From an uncultured Christiangramia sp. (GTDB lineage: Bacteria > Bacteroidota > Bacteroidia > Flavobacteriales > Flavobacteriaceae), in NCBI RefSeq assembly GCF_913046405.1, contig NZ_CAJWRQ010000004.1, positions 1 to 57,197 of the forward strand: 57,197 bases of DNA. Reading direction: 5' to 3'. Below the pieces are notes generated by a model, which did no database searches, was not told the origin of the DNA, and worked only from the letters and a program-made list of their open reading frames with translations. Position 1 is the first letter of the stretch, and each line of letters opens with the position of its first letter. The translations under genes and the position numbers were made by a program. Positions 44,003 through 56,189 of this stretch are shown piece after piece.

Positions 44003-45157
44003 ATGATGGACAAGCATCGTAATTTCTATACCGAAGTCCCGATTAGTGATCTGGCTATTCATGAACTTTTTCGAGACAGAAGCAATTTTCAGGAGGTTCC
44101 ACCAACTTGGCATGTCTTGGTTGCAGATATTCGGGATTCTACCAAAGCAGTCAACGAAGGCAGGCATGAAGAAGTGAACCTGGTAGCTACCGGCTGTGTG
44201 ATCGCTATACTAAATTTGTCCATTTCTGAAGGGATCACCGTTCCATTCTTTTTTGGAGGCGATGGAGCTACTTTTTTAATACCTGATAGTATAACTACCA
44301 AAGCTTTATCTGTTCTTGAGAAACACAACAGGAACGTTCAGAAGAATTTTAAATTCGAACTTTCATTGGGAACTTATCCTGTGAAAGATCTTTATCGGGA
44401 TGGGATCGAATTAAAGATAGCTCGCGTAAGTACTACAGAATCTCTGGTGATCCCGATTATCATGGGTCAGGGATTACTAATTGCAGAAAAGCTTATCAAA
44501 GAAAGACCTGAATCCCCGCAAATCGAAGAAGATCAAATTTCTCTGAATCTATCCGGGATGGATTGTAAATGGGACAAAATCAAACCACCATTGGAAAACC
44601 AGGAAGTTTTAAGCCTTCTTATAGCTGGATGCGGTGATGCTAACTACCCGGAAGTTTATTCAGATATTCTCGAAAAGCTCAACGAGATCTACGGTTCCAC
44701 GCAACGCAGAAGACCAATCTCTACAGACAAGCTTAAAATGTCCACCAGTTTTGACCGAATTAGCAATGATGTAAAGGTTAAGTGGGGTGACAGTAATATT
44801 CCGGAATTTCTAAAAGGAGTTTTGATTAGCCTGTTCGGGGAGTTTTATCTTAGAAACACCAATCTTGGAAAAACATATTTAAAGCGAATGGTGGAATTAT
44901 CTGATAATCTAAGCCTCGATGGCAGAATTAATACTGTGATCACCGGTAGCGCAGATCAAAGAAAAGAACTTTTCAAATACCTTGATAGTGTTGAAAAACA
45001 GGGTCTCATTAAATATGGTTTTCATATTAGTGAAGAAAGTATCATGTCCTGCTATGTTCGAAACATAAAGACAGATGAACATATCCACTTTATAGATGGT
45101 GGAAATGGAGGATATACAAAAGCGGCCAATGTGCTCAAAAAGAAATTGGCAAATTGA
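44003..45157 (+). CDS. DUF3095 protein with class III nucleotidyl-cyclase-like core
   Basis: 384 residues, no signal peptide. Residues 37-95 look like a class III adenylate/guanylate cyclase: VLVADIRDSTKAVNEGRHEEVN (the ADIRxST metal-Asp motif), a helix, then VPFFFGGDGATFLIP (the GGDG turn). The rest fits DUF3095, ending in a segment with CYVRNIKTDEHIHFIDGGNGGYT. It may make a cyclic nucleotide or be a degenerate regulator. The gene is convergent with the M28 peptidase gene. Confidence 0.75.
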   Translation: MMDKHRNFYTEVPISDLAIHELFRDRSNFQEVPPTWHVLVADIRDSTKAVNEGRHEEVNLVATGCVIAILNLSISEGITVPFFFGGDGATFLIPDSITTKALSVLEKHNRNVQKNFKFELSLGTYPVKDLYRDGIELKIARVSTTESLVIPIIMGQGLLIAEKLIKERPESPQIEEDQISLNLSGMDCKWDKIKPPLENQEVLSLLIAGCGDANYPEVYSDILEKLNEIYGSTQRRRPISTDKLKMSTSFDRISNDVKVKWGDSNIPEFLKGVLISLFGEFYLRNTNLGKTYLKRMVELSDNLSLDGRINTVITGSADQRKELFKYLDSVEKQGLIKYGFHISEESIMSCYVRNIKTDEHIHFIDGGNGGYTKAANVLKKKLAN

Positions 45158-45180
45158 CCGCTTCCATAATTATTTAATTT

Positions 45181-46737
45181 TTAATCTTCGTCAAGACCTC
45201 CTCTACGAGTTGCATCGCGTGGCTCTGGCCATGTCATCTGCTCTCCGGTTCTACGACTTTTTGGTAAGCTAATCTGTTCTCTGGATGTCTTTTCAGGATC
45301 TTCACTAGCCATGTAAGCAAGTACCGCTGTAAGGATCACGTTATTTCTAACATCGTCAAAAACGATCTTATCGTAAGTATCCCTGTTGGTATGCCACGTG
45401 TAATTCCAGTAATCCCAGCTCAATGAACTTAGGTTGAATGCTGGTGCTCCAGCCGCTACAAAGGATGCATAATCAGATCCTCCTCTTCCTGGAGATCCAG
45501 GGAAATTGGTTTCAATATGCGTAGTAACATTTTCTGGAACTTCGTACAACCAGCGTCCTATATAGTCATATGCATGCAGGAATCCGTTTCCAGAAATATT
45601 TACTACCCTTCCAGTTCCGTTATCCTGATTAAATAATGCCTGTGTATTCTCAACGATTTCCGGATGATCCTTCACAAAAGCTCTGGAGCCATTCAATCCC
45701 TGTTCTTCACTACCCCAGTGTCCTACCAGAATCGTTCTTTTTGGATTTGGATACAACTTTTTAAGAATCCTCATCGCTTCCATCATTACGATAGTTCCTG
45801 TTCCATTATCAGTTGCACCAGTTGCGCCATCCCAGCTGTCAAAGTGTGCTGAAAGAATCACATATTCTTCAGGCTTTTCTGAACCTTTGATCTCTGCTAT
45901 TGTATTGAAAGTAGGAACTTCTCCCAGCTCCTGAGATTCAGCTACTACTTTTAATTCAGGTTTATCACCATATTCTGCAAGCCTGTATAGCATCCCATAA
46001 TCCTCCAGTGAAATATCGATGGTTGGAATTTCTTCTGTATATGAAGAAAATACTTTATTTACTCCAAATCCTCGAGACCAGTAAGATGAAATGATCCCGG
46101 CTGCTCCTGCTTTTTCCAGTGCCTGAGGTAATTCTCTTCTGGATAATCCGCTGGCTGAAGTACGTTCTCTCCAAACTTCACTTAAACTATCACGATCCTT
46201 TTTCATTTTTTCGAATGACTCTTCTGTAGCCCATTCTTCCCAGTTATCATCCGGTCTTCCTGTTGGCTGTGGCATCGAGATCATCACGAATTTCCCTTTA
46301 ACCGACTTCAAGTTATTTACGAAGTCCATAGAGTCTTTTGCTGCCGGAAGGATGATAACTTCAGCCTGTACTCCTTTTTTACCGGTAGATGGACTCCAGG
46401 CCAGCTGTCGTGCTTCAAGGCTCTGAATTCTTGGAGAGATAAGGTCTACATGTGTGATACCGCGCTCCCAGCCTTTCCATTTTCCCCATTCTTCATTTCT
46501 CGCATCAATATCCCAGCTCTTGTATTTATTTACCGCCCAGTCGTTAGCCTGTTTCATTTGAGGCGTCCCAACAAGTCTTGGACCTACAACGTCCAGTAAT
46601 TCATGCGCAAGATTTTCAAGTTCTGAATTGCCTTCTGCTTCTTTTACGATTTTCTCCACCATTTCCTGGGTGCTTTGCGCAAATGCAGCCGAAAAGGAGA
46701 TGAAAAATAAAAAGGCTAAGGATAATTTTTTTGTCAT
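45181..46737 (-). CDS. M28-family zinc aminopeptidase/carboxypeptidase Q-like, exported
   Basis: Signal peptide to about residue 20 (AAFAQ). Zinc-site motifs of M28 are present: SAHFDSWDGATGATDNGTG (His and Asp ligands), GHWGSEEQGLNGS (catalytic Glu and ligand), and a late His (YTWHTNRDT). A PA domain is inserted at about residues 130-260. The 518-residue length is normal for the periplasmic Bacteroidota form. It releases amino acids from peptides and faces the S9 peptidase gene divergently. Confidence 0.92.
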   Translation of the reverse strand: MTKKLSLAFLFFISFSAAFAQSTQEMVEKIVKEAEGNSELENLAHELLDVVGPRLVGTPQMKQANDWAVNKYKSWDIDARNEEWGKWKGWERGITHVDLISPRIQSLEARQLAWSPSTGKKGVQAEVIILPAAKDSMDFVNNLKSVKGKFVMISMPQPTGRPDDNWEEWATEESFEKMKKDRDSLSEVWRERTSASGLSRRELPQALEKAGAAGIISSYWSRGFGVNKVFSSYTEEIPTIDISLEDYGMLYRLAEYGDKPELKVVAESQELGEVPTFNTIAEIKGSEKPEEYVILSAHFDSWDGATGATDNGTGTIVMMEAMRILKKLYPNPKRTILVGHWGSEEQGLNGSRAFVKDHPEIVENTQALFNQDNGTGRVVNISGNGFLHAYDYIGRWLYEVPENVTTHIETNFPGSPGRGGSDYASFVAAGAPAFNLSSLSWDYWNYTWHTNRDTYDKIVFDDVRNNVILTAVLAYMASEDPEKTSREQISLPKSRRTGEQMTWPEPRDATRRGGLDED

Positions 46738-46880
46738 AATGTAAAGATTGGTTGATGTATTTTACAATATCGTTCTTTTTAGAACAATTGCTTTGAAATT
46801 AGACCGCAGTGGTACGAAAACGTTTAATGCGGAGTTAAAATTTGGCTATATTGGCCTTCCAAAATCGTAAATTTTCACCA

Positions 46881-49250
46881 ATGCTTCAAAGATTCGCGTT
46901 TCTCGCCATCCTATGCCTCCCATTTTTACAGCTAAATGCCCAAACTTCAGAACTTAGTGTCGAGAAGATCATGCAGGATCCGCAATGGATGGGTAACTTT
47001 CCTGATAGAGTTCGTTGGGGAATTCATAGTGAAAATGTCTATTTTCAGTACAATCCTGAAGGGAATGCTGCAGACAGTCTTTATAAAATCACGATAGATG
47101 ATCCTCAAAAGATTTTAAAGGTTTCTTCGGAAGAATCTAAAGCAATGATCCCAACCTACGGTAAATTCAGTAGTGACCGAAAGAAAATGCTGTATACAGA
47201 TGAAGGAAAACTCGTCATCTACGATATGAATGATCGATCCAAAAAGGAATTGATCAGTTTGCCCTTCAGAATAAGTGATCCTGAATTTTCAGCTTCAGAA
47301 AATGAAATTCTTTTTAAAGCTGAAGACAACGCATTTATCTATCAGCTCGAAAACGGAACGCTTCAGCAACTAACCAATATCAAATCTGGATCGAAAAAAG
47401 CTTCCGCAGATAAAAAACTAAACGAAAAGGATCAATGGCTTCAGGACGAGAACCTTGATCTTTTACAGGTTGTGAGAGAGCGTAGAGAGAACAGGGAAGC
47501 ATCGAAAAAGTACCGCGAATCTACCAGCGATCCTGAAAAATTTACTTTTTTCGTGGACAGCAAGAACATGAGCAATTTCGTGATCTCGCCAAATGCTAAA
47601 TATGCTGCATTCAGCCTAATCGACCGGGAAAGCGGAAAAAACACAGGCGTTCCTAATTATGTAGATGAAAGTGGATACACTGAAGATCTTTCGGCCAGAA
47701 GCAAGGTTGGAGATCTAAAATATTCCGCAGAACTGGCGCTTTATCAAATTGAAAAGGATACGGTACTAAAGTTTGATTTCACCAGTCTACCTGGAATTTC
47801 AAAACTACCTGATTATACTGCAGACTATCCTGAAAAAGAATGGAAAGAAGAGCCGCGACCGGTAATTCCATCTTCCATGAAATTTAGTCCTGAAGGAGAC
47901 AAAGCGGTAGTAAATATACGTTCTACAGATAATAAGGACCGCTGGATCGTGGCTGTGAATCTTGAAACCGGAACATTTGAAACGCTTGACCATCAAAGGG
48001 ATGAAGCATGGCTCGCAGGACCGGGAATTGGTTATACTTACTACGGATATGAAACTATGGGATGGTTGCCAGATAATAAGCATATTTATTTTCAGACTGA
48101 AGAATCAGGCTATTCTCATTTAGTGATCCTGAATACGAAAACAGGGAAAAAGAAAGATCTTACTCCCGGGAAATATGAAGTTTTTGATCCTATGATCTCA
48201 AATGATGGAAAGTACTGGTATTTCACTTCTTCGAAAGTTCATACCGGGGAAAGACATCTTTATAAGATGCCTTTAATGGGCGGTAACATGGAGCAACTTA
48301 CTTCCATGACCGGGAATAACGATGTACGGTTATCTCCAGATGAATCGCAAATGGCGATCACCTATTCATATATGAACAAACCGGAAGAACTATTTCTAAA
48401 AGAAACCTCAACGACTGCTGAAACGATCCAGGTAACCGATGGCAGATCTGAAGCCTTTAAGGCTTATGACTGGCGTGAACCTCAACTTATTAAATTTACA
48501 GCGCAGGATGGCGCAAAAGTTCCAGCCAGACTATACCTGCCTGAAGAAGATGTGAAAAATGATGCTGCCGTTGTCTTCGTACACGGTGCAGGTTATTTGC
48601 AAAATGCTCACAAATGGTGGTCCAGCTATTTTCGCGAATATATGTTCCATAACCTCTTAACTGATCTTGGTTACACCGTGATCGATATCGATTACCGTGG
48701 TAGTGCCGGTTATGGAAGGGATTGGAGAACTGGAATTTACAGGCATATGGGTGGAAAAGACCTGAACGACCAGGTGGATGGCGTGAAATATCTTATAGAT
48801 GAGCATGATATCAATCCTGAAAAAGTGGGTATTTATGGAGGTAGTTATGGTGGATTTATCACCTTAATGGCTTTATTTACTGAAGCTGATACTTTCCAGG
48901 CAGGTGCTGCTTTAAGGTCTGTAACAGACTGGGCGCATTACAACCACGGCTACACCAGCAATATTCTTAACGAACCTTCCCAGGATCCCATCGCCTACAA
49001 GCGCTCCTCACCAATTTATTTTGCTGAAGGCCTTAAAGGTGATTTGTTGATCGCTCACGGAATGGTAGATGTAAACGTGCATTTTCAGGATGTGGTACGA
49101 CTTAGTCAGCGTTTGATCGAATTAGGAAAAGAGAACTGGGAACTTGCCGTTTATCCAGTGGAAGATCACGGATTCGTGGAGCCTAGTAGCTGGACAGATG
49201 AATACCGAAGAATACTTGAACTATTTAATGAAAACCTATTGGAAGAATGA
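46881..49250 (+). CDS. S9 prolyl oligopeptidase-family peptidase (DPP-IV-like), exported
   Basis: I start at ATG 46881, which gives a proper signal peptide (MLQRFAFLAILCLPFLQLNAQ); the frame extends upstream without a better start. Residues 30-520 form a beta-propeller with repeated blades. The alpha/beta-hydrolase domain follows, with Ser in IYGGSYGGF, Asp in HGMVDVNVHF and His in VEDHGFVEP. It cleaves dipeptides or peptides at Pro/Ala in the periplasm. Its stop overlaps the next start (ATGA). Confidence 0.92.
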   Translation: MLQRFAFLAILCLPFLQLNAQTSELSVEKIMQDPQWMGNFPDRVRWGIHSENVYFQYNPEGNAADSLYKITIDDPQKILKVSSEESKAMIPTYGKFSSDRKKMLYTDEGKLVIYDMNDRSKKELISLPFRISDPEFSASENEILFKAEDNAFIYQLENGTLQQLTNIKSGSKKASADKKLNEKDQWLQDENLDLLQVVRERRENREASKKYRESTSDPEKFTFFVDSKNMSNFVISPNAKYAAFSLIDRESGKNTGVPNYVDESGYTEDLSARSKVGDLKYSAELALYQIEKDTVLKFDFTSLPGISKLPDYTADYPEKEWKEEPRPVIPSSMKFSPEGDKAVVNIRSTDNKDRWIVAVNLETGTFETLDHQRDEAWLAGPGIGYTYYGYETMGWLPDNKHIYFQTEESGYSHLVILNTKTGKKKDLTPGKYEVFDPMISNDGKYWYFTSSKVHTGERHLYKMPLMGGNMEQLTSMTGNNDVRLSPDESQMAITYSYMNKPEELFLKETSTTAETIQVTDGRSEAFKAYDWREPQLIKFTAQDGAKVPARLYLPEEDVKNDAAVVFVHGAGYLQNAHKWWSSYFREYMFHNLLTDLGYTVIDIDYRGSAGYGRDWRTGIYRHMGGKDLNDQVDGVKYLIDEHDINPEKVGIYGGSYGGFITLMALFTEADTFQAGAALRSVTDWAHYNHGYTSNILNEPSQDPIAYKRSSPIYFAEGLKGDLLIAHGMVDVNVHFQDVVRLSQRLIELGKENWELAVYPVEDHGFVEPSSWTDEYRRILELFNENLLEE

Positions 49251-50479
49251 TAGACATCAAATTTGTAAGAGAACAATTTCCTGCGCTTGAACGGGATTTC
49301 GTTTTTATGGATAATGCTGGAGGATCACAGGTTTTAAAGCAGGTCACCAACAAGATCACAGAATATTTGCTTCATTCCAATGTACAGCTAGGTGCTTCTT
49401 ACGCTGTTTCCCAGGAAGCCGGAGACAGATTAAAGGCTTCTACCCAAGTTGTTTCAGAGCTTATCAATGCTTCCAGACCTGAGGAGATCGTGATGGGTTC
49501 CAGTACAACTATGCTTATGCGAATTCTTAGCCTAAGCATTAGTAAGAACTGGGTAAAGGGAGATGAGATCATTGTTACCAATACAGACCATGAGGCGAAT
49601 GTTTCTCCATGGACAGATCTTGAACAGTCTGGCTTCAAAGTTAAGAGTTGGCAGATAAATCCAGAATCCCTGGAACTGGATATAAAAGATCTTGAACATT
49701 TATTGACAGATAAGACGAGACTCGTTGCAGTTACTCACGCCTCCAATGTGCTGGGAACGATCAATCCCGTTAAGCAATACGCTGAAATAGTACATAAAGC
49801 AGGTGCTTTGATCTGTGTAGATGGTGTCGCCTACGCTCCGCATAGAAAAGTGGACGTTCAGGAGCTGGATGTCGACTTCTATACATTTAGCTGGTACAAA
49901 ACTTATGGACCACACCTGGCCATGATGTACGGTAAGTATGACTTACTGAAAGAGCTGGAAAGTATCAACCATTATTTTATAGATAAAAATGCTGTTCCCT
50001 ATAAACTGCAACCCGGAAATTTCAATTTCGAGCTTACCTATGCGGTTTCCGGAATTACCGATTACTATGCTGAATTGCACGATCATCATTTCGAGGGAAA
50101 AGATCTTCAGTTTAAGGAAAAATTGAATAAAACCTACGAGCTTATTTCTACCCATGAAGAGAAGCTGGCCACAAGACTTCTGGATTATTTAAATTCAGTT
50201 TCAGAAATAAAGATCATTGGACAACCCAGTGCTGCTGCTGAAAAAAGAGTGCCTACTATTTCATTTCTGCACCAAAACTTCCGAAGTAATGAAATTGTAG
50301 AAGCAGTAGATCCTCATAATATTGGGATCAGGTTTGGTGATTTCTATGCTAAAAAATTAATTCAGGACCTTCAGCTGGAAGATAATAACGGCGTGATAAG
50401 AGTGAGCCTGGTACACTACAATACCCTGGAAGAAGTTGATAAACTGATAGAAGTTTTTAAAACGATCTTTAAGCCTTAA
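49247..50479 (+). CDS. Class V aminotransferase / cysteine desulfurase-like PLP enzyme
   Basis: 410 residues, cytosolic. PLP features: MDNAGGSQV at the start, THASNVLGTINPV, VDGVAYAPHRKVDV (cofactor Asp) and the Schiff-base Lys in FSWYKTYGPH. It is the selenocysteine-lyase/isopenicillin-epimerase-like branch and not housekeeping IscS; no Cys active loop is obvious. Substrate unknown. Translationally coupled by 4 bases to the peptidase, and its end overlaps the convergent next gene by 4 bases. Confidence 0.85.
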   Translation: MIDIKFVREQFPALERDFVFMDNAGGSQVLKQVTNKITEYLLHSNVQLGASYAVSQEAGDRLKASTQVVSELINASRPEEIVMGSSTTMLMRILSLSISKNWVKGDEIIVTNTDHEANVSPWTDLEQSGFKVKSWQINPESLELDIKDLEHLLTDKTRLVAVTHASNVLGTINPVKQYAEIVHKAGALICVDGVAYAPHRKVDVQELDVDFYTFSWYKTYGPHLAMMYGKYDLLKELESINHYFIDKNAVPYKLQPGNFNFELTYAVSGITDYYAELHDHHFEGKDLQFKEKLNKTYELISTHEEKLATRLLDYLNSVSEIKIIGQPSAAAEKRVPTISFLHQNFRSNEIVEAVDPHNIGIRFGDFYAKKLIQDLQLEDNNGVIRVSLVHYNTLEEVDKLIEVFKTIFKP

Positions 50480-51078
50480 CGATAATTTCCGAAAACACGA
50501 TTAAAAGGTATTTTGAATCCCAGTAAAATGGAGTTTCTTCGTACCTGATCCTTTACTACTTCCAGTACCTCTGCCTGTGCGGAGATTTCAAAAGTAAATT
50601 GATTACGAACCCGGTAGGAGACAGATAATTTTGCCGGGATCGTGATCACCCGAATATCCTCTTCAAGTACATTCCCATAATCCGGAGCATTTTGAATAAA
50701 CGACGCTCCAATTCCCGCCCCAAAGAGTACATTTTCGATCTGGTTAAAGGGGTCGAAATTAACATAGGGCATAAAAGTCAAAGAATTGTAATGTTCATTA
50801 TCACTAAGATCTGAAGCTGAAGTTCGCTGCCAGTAGAGTTCAGCTCCAAAACCTGCTTTTGGTAACAGGTAATAGATCGCATAGACTCCCACTGCATAAT
50901 TTGGTTCAAAACCTGAATTGGTAAAGCTGTCGCTCTCCCCGCTATCAAAAACATTCTGAGAAAGATATAAGGAGGTATGCGCATAACTAATGCTTGGACC
51001 CACCTCAAAATCCCGGTATCTCTGGCTGAATGACTCAACCGTAATAAATAACAGAACTATTACTAAAAGTTTTTTCAC
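50476..51078 (-). CDS. Small outer-membrane beta-barrel protein
   Basis: 200 residues with a signal peptide (VESFSQ) and repeated amphipathic strands: YAVGVYAIYYLLPKAGFGAELYW, FGAGIGASFI, FTFEISAQAEV, ending FKIPFNRVFGNYR. It fits the outer-membrane beta-barrel/PorT-like group. Function unknown. It lies downstream of GH97 on the same strand, separated by a hairpin. Confidence 0.75.
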   Translation of the reverse strand: MKKLLVIVLLFITVESFSQRYRDFEVGPSISYAHTSLYLSQNVFDSGESDSFTNSGFEPNYAVGVYAIYYLLPKAGFGAELYWQRTSASDLSDNEHYNSLTFMPYVNFDPFNQIENVLFGAGIGASFIQNAPDYGNVLEEDIRVITIPAKLSVSYRVRNQFTFEISAQAEVLEVVKDQVRRNSILLGFKIPFNRVFGNYR

Positions 51079-51090
51079 TTATGAAAATTT

Positions 51091-51127
51091 AATGACCGGG
51101 AACTTATCTAAAGAAATCCCGGCCATT
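51091..51127 (-). terminator. Hairpin after GH97, possible terminator
   Basis: AATG-a-CCGGGA (51091-51101) pairs with TCCCGG-c-CATT (51117-51127), one mismatch. On the minus strand it is followed by AAATTTTC, a weak T tract. Confidence 0.45.
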
Positions 51128-51132
51128 TGAAA

Positions 51133-53331
<2,199 letters not shown>

Positions 53332-54474
53332 TTATCCAATAGCTTGTCGAAGATCTTCGATTATGTCTTCTTCATCTTCGATTCCCACGCTAAGTCTAAT
53401 TAAGGAATCCACCACACCTGTTTTTTCTCTTTCTTCCTTTGGAATTGAGGCATGGGTCATACTGGCGGGATGTCCTGCAAGCGATTCTACACCACCAAGA
53501 GATTCGGCAAGTGTGAAAACTTTCAATTTTTCAACGATCTTACGCGCGCTTTCCAGCGTGTTTTCTATTGTATTGAACGAGATCATTCCTCCAAAACCTG
53601 ACATTTGTTTTTTCGCGATCTCGTGATTGGGATGGTCTTCAAAACCCGGCCAGTAGACGTCTTTTACTTTATCATTGGACTTCAGAAAACCTGCAATTGC
53701 TCGACCATTCTCGCAGTGTCTTTGCATTCTGATATGCAGGGTTTTGATTCCTCGCAAAACAAGGAAACTATCCTGAGGACCACAAATCGCACCACTCGCA
53801 TTCTGGATAAAATATAATTTATCGGCAAGTTCCTTGTCCTTCACGACCAGTCCACCCATCACCACATCACTGTGACCTCCCAGATATTTAGTAGCGCTAT
53901 GCATTACAATATCGGCTCCAAGTTCCAAAGGCCTTTGCAGATATGGTGTGGCAAAAGTATTATCAACAGCTAAAAGCAGTTCGTGCTTCTTCGCAACCTT
54001 TGAAACTGCCTCGATATCGATAATATTCATCATTGGATTGGTAGGAGTTTCTACCCAGATGAGCTTTGTTTTTTCATTGATATGCTGCTCAATATCTCCT
54101 GCAACTTGCATTCCCACGAATTTGAATTTTATTCCAAGACCTTCAAAAATCTTTGTAAACAACCTGTAGGAACCCCCGTAAAGATCATTTGTGGAGATGA
54201 TCTCATCACCTGGTTTAAACATTTTAAGCACTGCATCTATTGCAGCCAGCCCCGAACCAAATGCCAAACCATATTCACCGTTTTCAAGACTGGCGAGTGA
54301 TTTTTCCAGTGCGGTTCTGGTTGGGTTCGCACTTCGGGAGTATTCATAGCCCTTGTGTTCACCGGGTGAACTTTGAGAATAGGTCGTGGTTTGATAGATA
54401 GGTGGCATGACAGATCCATAAGCTGGATCCACGTTGTCCTGTCCTCCATGTATAGTCTTGGTATTGAACTTCAA
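53332..54474 (-). CDS. Cystathionine gamma-synthase or beta-lyase (Cys/Met metabolism PLP enzyme)
   Basis: 380 residues, cytosolic. Family motifs: GYEYSRSANPTRTALEKSLASLE, FGSGLAAIDAVL, ETPTNPMM, VDNTFATPYLQRPLELGADIV and the PLP Lys in HSATKYLGGHSDV. The C-terminus has SLGGVESLAGHPASMTH, typical of the gamma-synthase/gamma-lyase side. Synthase and lyase forms are hard to tell apart by eye, so no symbol is given. Role: trans-sulfuration or methionine synthesis. It lies upstream of GH97 on the same strand. Confidence 0.9.
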   Translation of the reverse strand: MKFNTKTIHGGQDNVDPAYGSVMPPIYQTTTYSQSSPGEHKGYEYSRSANPTRTALEKSLASLENGEYGLAFGSGLAAIDAVLKMFKPGDEIISTNDLYGGSYRLFTKIFEGLGIKFKFVGMQVAGDIEQHINEKTKLIWVETPTNPMMNIIDIEAVSKVAKKHELLLAVDNTFATPYLQRPLELGADIVMHSATKYLGGHSDVVMGGLVVKDKELADKLYFIQNASGAICGPQDSFLVLRGIKTLHIRMQRHCENGRAIAGFLKSNDKVKDVYWPGFEDHPNHEIAKKQMSGFGGMISFNTIENTLESARKIVEKLKVFTLAESLGGVESLAGHPASMTHASIPKEEREKTGVVDSLIRLSVGIEDEEDIIEDLRQAIG

Positions 54475-54626
54475 ATTGCAAAATTTTTAATTACGAAAAG
54501 TGCTTGTGTTCATTCTTGAACATTAGCCTTTCAATGCCTGAAAATCGTAGTAAACAAATGTAATCAGCTCGTTGAGCATTCACAAAATTCAATTTACCTT
54601 TATCCTCTAATTTAACACCAATAGCC

Positions 54627-55406
54627 TTGAAAAAAGCAATTCTTTCAGCTTTAATGATTCTGATTCTATTCTCCTGTGCAGATGAGGAGAAAAAAGACGA
54701 AATAGAAATCCTGGAATTTAAGCAGGAAACCGTTGAGAACAGTTATAACAATTGTGATCCTGAGAATGGAGATTGCACTTTTATAAGTCTCAGCTACCCG
54801 GTCGCAAAAAATGATGGAAAGATCTCGAAAAAGATCAATTTAGAAGTGGAAAGCTTCCTCCAGAATACTGTGGATTTTACAGAGGCTAATAGTATACAAT
54901 CCCCCCGGAAACTGGTAGATCAATTTCTGCAGAATTATGAAAGAACTGCAGCCGACTTTCCCGATTACGACCTTCCTTGGGAAGCCACGATGCTTGGAAA
55001 AGTAATTCAGCAGAACGAAGAGCTGGTTTCCATGGAATTTACTACAGATATGTTCACCGGTGGTGCACATGGCTATAATAGTGTGAGTTACCTCAATTTT
55101 GACGCTGAAACGGGCAAGCTATTAGTCGTAGAAGACCTCTTTTCTTCGGAATTTATCAAAAAAGCAGAGCAGGATTTCCGCGTTAAACAGAACATTCCTG
55201 AAGGTGCGAGCATTAATAATACCGGTTTCTTCTTTGAAAATGAAAAGTTCCACCTTCCGGCTAATATCGGTGTCTATCCTGGGAAGATCGTATTGCATTA
55301 TAATGCTTATGAGATTGCTCCTTATTCCGCGGGAAGTTTCAGAATGACTTATTCCAGAGCAGAAATTTCAGAATATCTAAAGACTAAAGAAACTATAGAA
55401 GAGTAA
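54627..55406 (+). CDS. DUF3298 / RsiV-like lipoprotein
   Basis: 259 residues. Lipoprotein signal ending FSC (Cys17), then acidic ADEEKKDE, consistent with surface or outer-membrane location. The middle is a DUF4163-like domain (ISLSYPVAKNDGKISKKINLEV). The C-terminal part is DUF3298: TTDMFTGGAHGYNSVSYLNFDAETGKLL, VEDLF and FHLPANIGVYPGKIVLHYNAYEIAPYSAGS. Related domains occur in the anti-sigma factor RsiV, which binds lysozyme; whether this one does so is unknown. Confidence 0.85.
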   Translation: MKKAILSALMILILFSCADEEKKDEIEILEFKQETVENSYNNCDPENGDCTFISLSYPVAKNDGKISKKINLEVESFLQNTVDFTEANSIQSPRKLVDQFLQNYERTAADFPDYDLPWEATMLGKVIQQNEELVSMEFTTDMFTGGAHGYNSVSYLNFDAETGKLLVVEDLFSSEFIKKAEQDFRVKQNIPEGASINNTGFFFENEKFHLPANIGVYPGKIVLHYNAYEIAPYSAGSFRMTYSRAEISEYLKTKETIEE

Positions 55407-55835
55407 TATAGAAATCTGAAATAGCTTCGGTTTAAATTAATTGTGACTCGCATTTTCTAAATTAGCAGACTTCCATAAATAATAGGAAATCACTGCAGGC
55501 CAGATCACCAGCAGACTACAAATAAATCGCTCGTAAACTCCATTGATATCATCGGGCATCAATGGCTGAATTGGTGCCAGAAGGAGCCATAATCCTCCAA
55601 CCCATATCGTAGTACTGCTGTGAGTTTATAGATCGTAGATGTCTTCAAATTTTGTGAATTTTGACCCTATTAAATGATATTAAGGAATTCAAATCCAGAT
55701 TTTTTAATGATCTTAATAGGTGAATAAACGGAATCTCAATCACCTTTCTGTTTTATCTGAAGATTAAGGATGGCGTAGAATATATGTTTTCCCGACAAAA
55801 TATTCGTTCTTTGCATTTTCCGAAAACTCTCAGTT
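55407..55835. other. Intergenic region with a gene fragment
   Basis: It contains the membrane-protein fragment at 55437-55625 and an inverted repeat CCTATTAA (55666-55673) / TTAATAGG (55713-55720). The right 90 bases should carry the promoter of the ArsC-like gene; no clear box is seen. Confidence 0.5.
55437..55625 (-). pseudogene. C-terminal fragment of a small membrane protein
   Basis: An open stretch of 62 codons ends at TAA 55439-55437. It begins just after an in-frame TAA at 55628-55626 and has no ATG of its own. Two hydrophobic helices (TTIWVGGLWLLLAPI and FICSLLVIWPAVISYYLW) separated by a short polar loop, then a polar tail NLENASHN, look like the end of a real membrane protein. The upstream part is missing, so this is a remnant. 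The family is uncertain. Confidence 0.5.
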
Positions 55836-56189
55836 ATGAAAAAAGTCTATCATCTTTCCACCTGTGATACCTGTAAACGAATCTTGAAGGAGCTGGATCT
55901 TCCAGATGATTTTGAACTTCAGGACATCAAGACCGAAGCTATTTCTAAGGAACAATTGGAAGAAATGCATCTATTAGCTGGTTCTTATGAGAGTCTTTTC
56001 AGTAAAAGGGCGAGGTTGTATAAAGAGCGTGATCTAAAAAATAAGTCTTTAGAGGAACCTGATTATAAGGAACTTATTCTGGAGCATTATACATTCCTGA
56101 AGCGACCGGTGGTCATTAACGGAGACAAAATTTTTATTGGTAATTCTAAAAAGACCGTGGAAGCTGCAAAAAGTTCTGTACATGGATAA
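55836..56189 (+). CDS. ArsC/Spx-family thioredoxin-fold protein
   Basis: 117 residues. The CxxC motif is at the start (STCDTCKRILKEL), followed by ArsC/Spx-type KTEAISKEQLEEM and FLKRPVVINGDKIFIGN. Family members are arsenate reductases or redox regulators; without arsenic genes nearby a redox role is as likely. It overlaps the transporter start downstream by 8 bases. Confidence 0.85.
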   Translation: MKKVYHLSTCDTCKRILKELDLPDDFELQDIKTEAISKEQLEEMHLLAGSYESLFSKRARLYKERDLKNKSLEEPDYKELILEHYTFLKRPVVINGDKIFIGNSKKTVEAAKSSVHG

